A DNA stretch of 64,000 bases from an uncultured Muribaculum sp. (GTDB taxonomy: Bacteria; Bacteroidota; Bacteroidia; Bacteroidales; Muribaculaceae), in contig CAJTSJ010000008.1 in NCBI GenBank assembly GCA_910578785.1, positions 1 to 64,000 of the forward strand, written 5' to 3'. Each line of letters begins with the position of its first letter. The stretch's first letter is position 1. Under the pieces are notes generated by a model. The model was given only the letters and a program-made list of their open reading frames with translations. It made no database searches and was not told the DNA's origin. The position numbers were made by a program, and so were the translations under genes. Positions 42,721-51,329 of this stretch are shown here, piece after piece.

Positions 42721-42762
42721 CTTGCGTCCTGAATCCCACACGTTTAGGGCGCAAGTTTTTTT
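42721..42762 (+). terminator. Hairpin terminator/attenuator between susD and the GH115 gene
   Basis: CTTGCGTCCT (42721-42730) pairs with AGGGCGCAAG (42746-42755), 10 bp with one G-U, around a 15-nt loop, and seven T follow (42756-42762). The GH115 ATG is only about 20 nt further, with no separate promoter seen. The hairpin probably lets part of the susCD transcripts read through. Confidence 0.7.
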
Positions 42763-42780
42763 AGGTAAACGCAACTTTTT

Positions 42781-45679
42781 ATGATGAAACATCTATTACG
42801 AATAATTCTGGCCATACTAATCTTCCCGGTGGAGACGATGGCATATTATAATGTGACCGAAGCGGAATCGCCCGAAAGGTTTCCGATTTTGGGCAACGGC
42901 AAATCGGCAGTAGTCTACTACGACAACGGCGACTTCGAATCGGTCAAGACCGTAGCCGGACTTCTGTCTGACGATGTAAAGAGGGTGACAGGCAAATCAT
43001 TGAAATTAAAAGAGGGTAAAGTGTCCGGGAAATATGCAATAATCATAGGCACCATCGGACACAACGCCGTAATCGACAATCTTATAGCACAAGGTCGCCT
43101 TGACATCTCCGGAATCAAGGGCGGAACAGAACAGTACACCGTAGCCACTATCGACAAGCCCGCCGACAATGTCGACAAGGCACTGGTAATCGCCGGAACC
43201 GACCGTCGCGGTACCGCTTACGGAGTTTTTGATCTTTCAGAAGCCATCGGCGTACCGGCTTTATATTGGTGGGCGGATGCACCGGTAAAGAAGCACAAGT
43301 CGCTGTACATATCGCCTGTAGCCTTCCAGTCGAAGCGTCCGTCGGTAAAGTACCGCGGCATATTTATCAACGACGAAGGATGGGGCATAACACCCTGGGC
43401 TAAAAACGGACTCGACGCCGACATAAACGATATCGGGCCAAAAACGTATGCCAAGGTATGCGAACTAATATTGCGCATGAAAGGCAATATGCTCGCTCCC
43501 GCCATGCATCCATCATCGGCAGCGTTCAACAAATATCCGGAGAACGCAAAGGTCGCCGACCGCTACGGCATCATAATGACCTCATCGCACTGCGAACCGC
43601 TCCTGTTCAACAACGTCACAGAATGGAACAAGGAGACAATGGGCGACTGGAACTACGTGACCAACCGCCGGGGCATACTCGACGTTCTCGACAACCGGGT
43701 AAAGACCAACTCCCCCTTTGAAAACATCTACACTATCGCCATGCGCGGCATACACGACTCCGGAATCGTGGGTGTCAGCAAGGAAAACGAAGTGGCACTG
43801 GTGGAAAGCGTCATCGACGACCAACGCGGACTATTGACAAAATATATCGACGCGCCGATTGAAAGCATCCCCCAGATTTTCGTCCCGTACAAAGAAGTGC
43901 TCGACACTTACGAACGCGGACTCCGGCTGCCCGACGATATTATTCTGGTATGGCCCGACGACAACTATGGCTATATCAAGCGCCTTAACGACAAAAACGA
44001 GCGGAATCGCCGGGGAGGCTCCGGAGTCTACTATCACATATCCTATCTTGGCGAACCGCATGACTATCTGTGGCTCAACACCACCCCCCCCGGCATTGAT
44101 GTGGGAAGAGATGTCAAAGGCTTATGAAAACGGTGCGAAAGACTACTGGCTGCTAAACGTTGGCGACATAAAGCCCGGCGAACTCGGCATGGCCACATTT
44201 CTTGACATGGCCTGGAACATGGACCGGTTTAATTCTTCGTCAATCAATGACCATCAGCCGGAACTACTTGCATCTTTTTTCGGCGACAAGTATCTTAAAG
44301 ACATAAAATATATTCTCGACCGCTACTATCAGCTCGGCTTCCAGCACAAACCCGAAGCCATGGGCTGGGGCTGGGAATGGAACAGCAAACGTGCCACTGA
44401 AAAAGTGGTCGACACAGACTTTTCCGTAACCAACTACAATGAGATTGAATCGCGTCTTGAATCCTACGACGAGATCGCATCCATGGCGGAGTCTATATTA
44501 AACAGTCTGCCCAAAGAACTCCATGCTCCATTCTTCGAGCTGGTTTATTATCCAGTGAAAGGTGCCGGTCTGATGAACAAGAAAATGCTTACCGCACAGC
44601 TCAGCAGATGGCATGCAGCCAAAGGCAACGCCATAGCCAACCACTATGCCGACATGGCCAAAGCCTGCCACGACAGCATAGCCGCCATAACCGATGAATA
44701 CAATTCCATGCTCGGTGGCAAATGGAACAAGATGATGGCCCAGGCCCCGGGCTGGGTGGCCACGTACCAGAACATGCCTCCGGTGCGCACCATCGAAGTG
44801 CCCTTAACCGGCAAGCTCCAGATTGCCGTACCGGGACAGGACCACATCGGCGCCAATGTGCTTCCATACGCGTCTCCGCTTGTGGAGCAGGATGCATACA
44901 TAGACCTGTTCAACACCGGCAAGACCCCAATAAGCTGGACCATCACTGCATCCGCCACCTGGCTTACGCCATCATCTGAAAAAGGCACTGCCGACATGCA
45001 TCAGCGCATACGCCTCGACATCGACTGGGACAGGGTTCCTGCCGGCATGCATACCGCAGAAATAGCATTCATGACCACATCCGGACAGAAGGAGAGCGTG
45101 TTCGTGCCCGTCTACAAGCCCGAGAACATCACCAAAAGCAATCTTAAAGGTCTATACGTCGAGCATAACGGATGCGTATCCATGAACGCCGCATCGCCCA
45201 GCAGAATTTTTGACAACGACGATGTAAAAATCAGTGTTCTGGAAGGACTCGGCTATGACGGCAACTGCCTTCAGCTCGGCAACGCCAACGGCAGACATCC
45301 GTCGACCTACGACCTTACGGCCGCATGCCGTGCCGAATACGACTTCTACACCTTCGGCTCGGGCTCTGTGACCGTCTATGCATATGCGTTGCCCGTATTT
45401 CCGCTGACCTCAGCCGACCGCACCCGCTTCGGACTGATGATTGACGACGGCGACGTGAAGTACATCTCAAACGATGCCAAGGAATATTCAGGCGAATGGC
45501 GCGATAATGTAGCCCGCAACGCATCGGTAAAGTCGGTAACCCTCAATGTAGACAAGCCCGGCAAGCACACACTCAAGCTGATTTGTGCAGATCCAGGAAT
45601 GGTAATCCAGAAACTGGTCATCGACATGGGAGGCATGAAGCGAAGCTATCTTGGCGCACCGTCAACTTTAGTTCTATAG
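42781..45679 (+). pseudogene. GH115 alpha-(4-O-methyl)-glucuronidase, frame broken in a C8 run
   Basis: Two overlapping frames together make one GH115 protein of about 965 residues. The first (42781-44127) gives a signal peptide, the N-terminal domain and the first part of the catalytic barrel, then runs out of frame after WLNTTPP. The second resumes at TPPALMWEEMSKAYENGAKDYWLLNVGDIKPGE and ends at 45679. It covers the rest of the barrel and C-terminal domains, including an Ig-like and a carbohydrate-binding-like part. The switch is at 44084-44091, a run of eight C; seven C would restore one continuous frame. GH115 enzymes remove 4-O-methyl-glucuronic acid from xylan, so this identifies the likely substrate of the locus. 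A sequencing error, a true mutation and slippage-based switching are all possible. Confidence 0.88.
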
Positions 45680-45718
45680 AGCCAACTTCAATAGGTTTAA
45701 GTTGATATTTAGTTTTCA

Positions 45719-45754
45719 GGGTCGTACCGCAATGTGGTACGACCCCATTTATTG
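45719..45754 (+). terminator. Terminator after the GH115 gene
   Basis: GGGTCGTACC (45719-45728) pairs perfectly with GGTACGACCC (45736-45745) around a 7-nt loop; a T-rich stretch (CATTTATT) follows. It closes the polysaccharide utilization locus. Confidence 0.75.
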
Positions 45755-45782
45755 TAAAGTGAAAATATTTTCACTATCTTTG
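45752..45782 (+). promoter_or_regulatory. guaA promoter
   Basis: TTG (45752-45754), 20 nt, TATCTTTG (45775-45782), about 35 nt before the guaA ATG at 45817. It begins immediately after the preceding terminator. I see no purine riboswitch in the short leader. Confidence 0.6.
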
Positions 45783-45816
45783 CAGCCAGATAAACCTCGT
45801 TCTCATACACGACAAT

Positions 45817-47340
45817 ATGCAAGAGAAAATCATTATCCTTGACTTTGGCAGTCAGACGACTCAGCTCATCGGACGACGTGTCCGCGAACTGAACACCTAC
45901 TGCGAAATAGTCCCCTACAACAAGTTTCCCCATGACGACCCGTCGGTGATCGGCGTGATTCTTTCGGGAAGCCCGTTTTCAGTCTACGACGAGAAGGCAT
46001 TCAAGGTCGACCTCAGCAACATCCGTGGCCGTCTGCCTATTCTCGGGATATGCTACGGAGCGCAGTTCATGGCCTATACCAACGGCGGAACAGTTGAGCC
46101 GGCCGGCTCACGTGAGTACGGACGCGCACACTTGATGAAGTTCGATGCCGAAAATCCGCTTCTCAAGGGTCTTTCGCCTGAGACACAGGTGTGGATGAGC
46201 CACGGCGACACCATCACCTCGATTCCCGAAAACTTCAACATCATCGCTTCGACCGACAAGGTGGCCGTAGCCGCCTATCAGGCGCAGGACGAGAAGCTTT
46301 GGGGCGTGCAGTTCCATCCCGAGGTATACCATACGGCCGAAGGAACCCAACTGCTGAAGAATTTTGTTGTAGACATATGCGGTTCGCGCCAAGACTGGAG
46401 CGCCGCGTCGTTCATCGAAAGCACCGTGGCCCAGCTCAAGGAACAGCTCGGTGACGACAAGGTGGTGCTCGGACTGTCGGGCGGTGTCGACTCGTCGGTT
46501 GCGGCTGTGCTCCTCAACAAGGCCATAGGCAAGAACCTGACCTGTATATTCGTTGACCACGGCATGCTCCGCAAGAACGAGTTCAAGAATGTGCTACACG
46601 ACTACGAGTGCCTCGGACTCAACGTGATCGGAGTCGACGCAAGCGCAAAATTCTTCTCGGAACTCGCCGGAGTGACCGAACCCGAACGCAAACGCAAAAT
46701 CATAGGCAAAGGCTTCATCGACGTATTCGACGAAGAGGCCCACAAGATAAAGGATGTGAAGTGGCTCGCACAGGGCACCATCTACCCCGACTGCATCGAG
46801 TCGCTCTCAATCACCGGAACCACCATCAAGAGCCATCACAACGTAGGAGGTCTGCCCGAAAAGATGAATCTCAAGCTCTGCGAACCTCTCCGTCTGCTCT
46901 TCAAGGACGAAGTACGCGCCGTAGGCCGCGAACTCGGAATGCCGGAACACCTCATCAAGCGCCACCCCTTCCCCGGACCCGGACTGGCCGTGCGCATTCT
47001 CGGCGACATCACCCCCGAAAAGGTGCGCATTCTCCAGGATGCCGACGACATCTTCATCCAGGGCCTGCGCGACTGGGGCCTGTATGACCAGGTATGGCAG
47101 GCAGGCGTGATTCTGCTTCCCGTGCAGAGCGTAGGAGTGATGGGCGACGAACGCACCTACGAACGCGCAGTAGCTCTCCGAGCCGTCACTTCGACCGACG
47201 CCATGACTGCCGACTGGGCACACCTGCCTTACGACTTCATGGCCAAGGTGTCCAACGACATCATCAACAAGGTGCGTGGCGTCAACCGCGTATGCTACGA
47301 CATCTCCTCCAAGCCGCCGGCCACGATCGAGTGGGAATAG
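45817..47340 (+). CDS. guaA: GMP synthase (glutamine-hydrolysing)
   Basis: 507 residues, standard length. The class I glutamine amidotransferase domain (about 1-190) has ILDFGSQTTQLI, the nucleophile Cys in LGICYGAQFM and the catalytic His/Glu in GVQFHPEVYH. The ATP-pyrophosphatase domain (about 200-390) has the PP-loop LGLSGGVDSSV. The dimerisation domain ends with the conserved KPPATIEWE. It converts XMP to GMP in purine synthesis. It is a single-gene unit with its own promoter and terminator. Confidence 0.98.
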   Translation: MQEKIIILDFGSQTTQLIGRRVRELNTYCEIVPYNKFPHDDPSVIGVILSGSPFSVYDEKAFKVDLSNIRGRLPILGICYGAQFMAYTNGGTVEPAGSREYGRAHLMKFDAENPLLKGLSPETQVWMSHGDTITSIPENFNIIASTDKVAVAAYQAQDEKLWGVQFHPEVYHTAEGTQLLKNFVVDICGSRQDWSAASFIESTVAQLKEQLGDDKVVLGLSGGVDSSVAAVLLNKAIGKNLTCIFVDHGMLRKNEFKNVLHDYECLGLNVIGVDASAKFFSELAGVTEPERKRKIIGKGFIDVFDEEAHKIKDVKWLAQGTIYPDCIESLSITGTTIKSHHNVGGLPEKMNLKLCEPLRLLFKDEVRAVGRELGMPEHLIKRHPFPGPGLAVRILGDITPEKVRILQDADDIFIQGLRDWGLYDQVWQAGVILLPVQSVGVMGDERTYERAVALRAVTSTDAMTADWAHLPYDFMAKVSNDIINKVRGVNRVCYDISSKPPATIEWE

Positions 47341-47371
47341 TAGCCCCGCACATACTACGACCATAACTTAC

Positions 47372-47422
47372 ACAGCACTCCACAGGCTTCGAACAGGCCG
47401 GCTGGAGTGCTGTTCGTTTTTT
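47372..47422 (+). terminator. guaA terminator
   Basis: ACAGCACTCCA (47372-47382) pairs with TGGAGTGCTGT (47403-47413), followed by TCG and a run of six T (47417-47422). Confidence 0.8.
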
Positions 47423-47538
47423 ATCTCCTGCAAGACCTAATCCCCCGAGGCAATAAGACGACAGGATGAACGTGGTGTTCCATGTCCAATGGAAATTTCA
47501 CAAGGCTCCAAAAAAGAAATAAAACAAAGAAAAATATG

Positions 47539-47546
47539 TATCTTTG
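47539..47546 (+). promoter_or_regulatory. -7 box for the DUF4491 gene
   Basis: TATCTTTG at 47539-47546 matches TAnnTTTG, about 27 nt from the expected transcription start to the ATG at 47580. No clear -33 TTG is present. Confidence 0.45.
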
Positions 47547-47579
47547 CGATTCAAATCACGACATACAAATATTTAATCA

Positions 47580-47915
47580 ATGGACTTTACCGCTATACTT
47601 CAAGAATATCATGTGCTGGGGCTGACAATCGGCATCGGGACATTTCTGTGCATAGGATTGTTTCATCCGGTCACTATTAAGTGTGAATATTATTTCGGGA
47701 CACGATGCTGGTGGTGGTTCCTGGTGCTTGGAGCCGTCAGCGTGATTCTGTCGCTGTTAGTCGACGACGTGCTCGGCTCGACCCTGCTCGGTGTGCTTGG
47801 ATTCTCATCGTTCTGGACAATAATGGAGATTTTCGAGCAACAGGAACGCGTGCGCAAAGGTTGGTTCCCGCGCAATCCTAAGAGAAAATATCCCTGGGAC
47901 GATTCGGAGAAATAA
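47580..47915 (+). CDS. DUF4491 family small membrane protein
   Basis: 111 residues with three membrane helices (about 10-32, 42-62 and 66-86). The segment GIGTFLCIGLFHPVTIKCEYYFGTR fits what I remember of DUF4491, a Bacteroidetes family of unknown function. The C-terminus is basic and Trp/Pro-rich (KGWFPRNPKRKYPW) and probably cytoplasmic. It stands alone and ends 5 nt before the convergent TPM-domain gene. Confidence 0.75.
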   Translation: MDFTAILQEYHVLGLTIGIGTFLCIGLFHPVTIKCEYYFGTRCWWWFLVLGAVSVILSLLVDDVLGSTLLGVLGFSSFWTIMEIFEQQERVRKGWFPRNPKRKYPWDDSEK

Positions 47916-47920
47916 CCGGT

Positions 47921-49204
47921 CTACCAACCGCCGGAAGCACCGCCTCCGCCGGTCATGCCGCCTCCGAACGAGCCACCGGAGAATCCTCCTCCCCCACCGC
48001 CGAAGCCACGTCCGGCTCCGATGCCACCGACTATTATCGGGACCTCCCTTTCAAGTTTTGGAATCTTGAAGCTGCGGTTATTATGCTTTCCGCAATTGCG
48101 GCACACATACTCCTCCACGGCCAGTCCTTCAGTGCGGTAGGTGGGTTGTTGCACCACACGTTTAGAGTGCAGTATGCACGCACGGGCACCGCATGACGGG
48201 CACACCTTATATTGCGACGACTTGTTGACGTAAGGCAGTATGTCAAGTTCACCGCAGTTGTCGCACAACCACACATCGTAGTCCACCGAATTAAGCTTTT
48301 CCTCAGTGTCCTGAGCCGGGGTAAGATATTGATTGTCCGTCGCCTCATCGAGCCGATGCATCTTATGATGGCAGTTCGGACACAGACGGCGCTTGGTGCG
48401 CAGACGGCGCATAGTGACCAGAATCACGATGAAGGCTATGAACGGGATGCCGATGCCGAGAAACGACAGCACCAATGCAGGCAACTCAATCCGTGACAAT
48501 GCCTGATAGCGCTCGTAACGATCCTTCTTGCGGGTTCGGCGCATGGTCATGAAGTACATGCCGAGCAGAATCACCGTCATGACGGCTCCGGCCCCGAGCC
48601 ACATATTGAACAGCTCCCGGCCCGACAAATCGTCGTCAGACGCACTGCGGGCACGCTCAGGTCCATATTTAGAGATAACCTCGGCCGCATACTCAGGATT
48701 TGATATCAGATTATTGAGTTCGGAAACCACGGCATAGACGCCTCCGTCGTAGTCGCCTTCGCGGAAATGAGGCGCGGCAACATTTCTGATAAGCCGCCCT
48801 CCGATCAGATCCGGGACGACTCCCTCAAGTCCATAGCCAGTACGGATTACCATCCTGCGGTCGTCTTTCGAGACAAGAAAGAGCAAGCCGTTGTCATTAT
48901 CCTTCTTGCCTATGCCCCATTTGCCGAACAGTTCGGTGCCGAATGTGTCGATGTCGCCGCCTTCGATTCCATCGACCACCACCACTGCCACCTCGGCGGT
49001 AGTGGCGCGCTGCAGTCCGTAAAGCATTGAATCAAGGCGGGCCACAGTCTGCTCAGACAGCACTCCGTCAGGATTGCTGACATACTTCGTGCGGTCCACC
49101 ACGTGCATATTGGGGACATTATCTACCGTATACACGGCCGACAGAGCCGTTACGACGGTCAAAATCGCAAGGACACAGGCTGAGATGTATCGTTTTACTG
49201 ACAT
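47921..49204 (-). CDS. TPM-domain membrane protein with zinc-ribbon-like cysteines
   Basis: 427 residues. Signal peptide (about 1-22), then a TPM domain (about 35-175: YVSNPDGVLSEQTVARLDSML, AEVAVVVVDGIEG, GLLFLVSKDDRRMVIRTGYGLEG). Two membrane helices follow (about 195-215 and 240-265). The cytoplasmic part has four CxxC knuckles (CPNC, CDNC, CPSC, CRNC) that look like two zinc ribbons. The tail is Gly/Ser-rich (GGGGGFSGG type), as in YgcG proteins. TPM domains occur in YgcG and in plant TLP18.3, where phosphatase or repair roles are proposed; function here is unknown. It follows dgt by 21 nt on the same strand. Confidence 0.85.
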   Translation of the reverse strand: MSVKRYISACVLAILTVVTALSAVYTVDNVPNMHVVDRTKYVSNPDGVLSEQTVARLDSMLYGLQRATTAEVAVVVVDGIEGGDIDTFGTELFGKWGIGKKDNDNGLLFLVSKDDRRMVIRTGYGLEGVVPDLIGGRLIRNVAAPHFREGDYDGGVYAVVSELNNLISNPEYAAEVISKYGPERARSASDDDLSGRELFNMWLGAGAVMTVILLGMYFMTMRRTRKKDRYERYQALSRIELPALVLSFLGIGIPFIAFIVILVTMRRLRTKRRLCPNCHHKMHRLDEATDNQYLTPAQDTEEKLNSVDYDVWLCDNCGELDILPYVNKSSQYKVCPSCGARACILHSKRVVQQPTYRTEGLAVEEYVCRNCGKHNNRSFKIPKLEREVPIIVGGIGAGRGFGGGGGGFSGGSFGGGMTGGGGASGGW

Positions 49205-49225
49205 ATGATTAGATTCTTTTTTTAG

Positions 49226-50581
49226 TTAAACAGCGGGGAGACTCATTCCGTTGAGTTTCCGGTATAAATCGAGCGCATACACGTCGGTCATGCCGGAAAT
49301 GTGGTCAAGAACGGCCTGAATCTTTCCGAACAAGGTCGACGACTCAATGTCATACTGCTGCGGGACCTTGCTCAGCAACAGCGACGAGTAGTTAAGCTCC
49401 GGATAGCGCACGGCATGAATCAGTTTTTCCATGAGGAATGATATGATGCGGTTACCGGCCAACTCCACATCCACCACGTCGCCCGCACGGTATATCTTGT
49501 CCCAGGCCAATGCCGAACACCTTCGGTAGCCATCGCGTTCAAGAGGATCGATATGGTCGAGCAAAGTACCCTCAAACTCCCCTTTCAATATGGCCTCTTC
49601 ATTGTTCAGAAACGCCGTGGCGCATTGCTTGACAAGCGTGCCGATGACGCACGAGCGCAGATATGCCACTTTCTCGTTGGGGTCGTCGACCGTAGACATA
49701 ACCCTTCGGCACTGTCCGCGGCGGTCTTCCTCGAAGAACGACAGCAACGTATCTATCACCATTTCAGTCGAAATCACTTTCAGCTTATGGGCATCCTCTA
49801 TGTCCATGACCTGGTAGCAGATGTCGTCGGCCGCCTCGACAATGTAGACAAGCGGATGGCGCACATAGCACACCTCGCCCTCTTCGCCGAAACGCCGGAG
49901 CAGTCCCAGCTCGTCGGCTATCTTCATGAACGTATCTATCTCGGTGGTAAAGAATCCGAACTTGCTTTTCCGGCCCGCCATCCTCGATTCATAAGGATAC
50001 TTGACTATCGACGCAAGCATCGAATAGGTCATGGCAAAGCCTCCCGCACGGCGACCGCGGAACTGATGGGTCAACAACCGGAACGAATTGGCATTGCCTT
50101 CGAAGTGAGTCAGGTCGGCCCACTGCGCCGCGGAGAATTCCGGCTCAAGCACCCGGCCCGCACCCTCGCTGAAAAAAGTGGATATTGCCTTTTCGCCCGA
50201 ATGGCCGAACGGAGGATTGCCCAGGTCGTGGGCCAGACACGCCGCGCCCACAATCTCGTCAAGAGCCTCAAGCTTACGGCACCACGGCTCACCGCCATAT
50301 TTGACACGGAGTTCACCGCTTATCTCATTTGCCAACGAACGGCCCACCGACGCCACTTCCATCGAGTGCGTCAGTCTGTTGTGTACGAATATGCTTCCCG
50401 GCAACGGGAACACCTGAGTCTTGTTCTGCAGACGCCGGAACGGCGACGAAAACACCAGACGGTCGAAATCGCGCTGGAAATCGCTCCTCGACCCCCGCTT
50501 CGGGTCGTGGAAATCTTCAAGACCGAGACGCTTGTCGTTGATAAGCCGGCCCCATTCCATTATATGGTTCTCCTTATTCAT
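49226..50581 (-). CDS. dgt: Deoxyguanosinetriphosphate triphosphohydrolase (dGTPase)
   Basis: 451 residues with the HD-domain metal motifs: His72 in HNRLTHSMEV, His118-Asp119 in CLAHDLGNPPFGHSGE, and a later Asp in VEAADDICYQ. It cleaves dGTP (or other dNTPs) to the nucleoside and triphosphate, thereby influencing dNTP pools. Length and motif order match the Dgt family. It is divergent from dut, also a dNTP-pool enzyme, across a 245-nt gap, and is followed by the TPM-domain gene. Confidence 0.93.
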   Translation of the reverse strand: MNKENHIMEWGRLINDKRLGLEDFHDPKRGSRSDFQRDFDRLVFSSPFRRLQNKTQVFPLPGSIFVHNRLTHSMEVASVGRSLANEISGELRVKYGGEPWCRKLEALDEIVGAACLAHDLGNPPFGHSGEKAISTFFSEGAGRVLEPEFSAAQWADLTHFEGNANSFRLLTHQFRGRRAGGFAMTYSMLASIVKYPYESRMAGRKSKFGFFTTEIDTFMKIADELGLLRRFGEEGEVCYVRHPLVYIVEAADDICYQVMDIEDAHKLKVISTEMVIDTLLSFFEEDRRGQCRRVMSTVDDPNEKVAYLRSCVIGTLVKQCATAFLNNEEAILKGEFEGTLLDHIDPLERDGYRRCSALAWDKIYRAGDVVDVELAGNRIISFLMEKLIHAVRYPELNYSSLLLSKVPQQYDIESSTLFGKIQAVLDHISGMTDVYALDLYRKLNGMSLPAV

Positions 50582-50599
50582 CTATAGTAATAATTGCCC

Positions 50600-50607
50600 C
50601 AAAATTA
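50600..50607 (-). promoter_or_regulatory. -7 box for dgt
   Basis: TAATTTTG on the minus strand, matching TAnnTTTG, about 10 nt from the expected transcription start to the ATG at 50581. No TTG lies at the usual -33 distance. The dut side of this gap is AT-rich, with no perfect box. Confidence 0.4.
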
Positions 50608-50826
50608 CGCAGAAATAATCAATTACCGCTTATAGTCAAGTCTAAATTTATATAAAAGTCATTATGGCCGTCGCCATGCGCCGCCAAATATCGATGAACT
50701 AAAATCTTAATCGCGACGCAACCTACTGTCCTTTTAGAATGTTTTAATAAAAAAGACGGTGATTTATGAATGTTAAATGCGTCTTTTTAACTATTTTCGC
50801 GTATTAAAACTTATCTTGGGATAAAA

Positions 50827-51270
50827 ATGGAACGTATCAAAGTAAAAATTATCAATAAGTCCGGACACGAACTGCCGACATACGAGACACCGTCTTCGGC
50901 AGGAATGGATGTCCGTGCATTTCTCAAAGAACCCGTCACGCTCAAGCCTCTCGAACGTGCATTGATTCCCACCGGACTATACATGCAGCTGCCCCACGGC
51001 TACGAATGCCAGATACGCCCGCGCTCAGGTCTTGCATTGAAGCACGGCATAAGCCTCGTAAACACTCCGGGCACAGTCGATGCCGACTATCGCGGCGAAA
51101 TCGGCGTAATCGTAATCAACCTTTCCAACGAGCCCTTTACCATCAACGACGGCGAACGCATCTGCCAGATGGTCATTAAGGAATATGTCAGAGCTGAATG
51201 GGAAACGGTGGACCGCCTTGACGAAACAAAGCGTGGCGACGGTGGATTCGGCCACACCGGAGTCGACTGA
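50827..51270 (+). CDS. dut: dUTP diphosphatase (dUTPase)
   Basis: 147 residues, homotrimeric type. The five conserved motifs are visible: SAGMDVRA, RPRSGLALKHGI, NTPGTVDADYRGEIGV, ERICQMVI and RGDGGFGHTG. It hydrolyses dUTP to dUMP, keeping uracil out of DNA and supplying thymidylate synthesis. It begins a plus-strand run with the TPR, DUF4292 and EnvC-like genes, an arrangement known from other Bacteroidales. Confidence 0.97.
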   Translation: MERIKVKIINKSGHELPTYETPSSAGMDVRAFLKEPVTLKPLERALIPTGLYMQLPHGYECQIRPRSGLALKHGISLVNTPGTVDADYRGEIGVIVINLSNEPFTINDGERICQMVIKEYVRAEWETVDRLDETKRGDGGFGHTGVD

Positions 51271-51329
51271 CCCTGCGCCGGAACGGTTGTCCCACCATAG
51301 CCCAATACCCTATCACCCATGACCGCAAA

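Noticed and set aside
41765..42754. 329-codon open frame on the minus strand
   Set aside because: Antisense to susD and the following terminator; shadow.
45782..45816. Purine riboswitch ahead of guaA
   Set aside because: The leader is only about 30 nt, too short for a known purine aptamer.
49553..50587. 344-codon open frame on the plus strand
   Set aside because: Antisense to dgt, whose HD motifs are clear.
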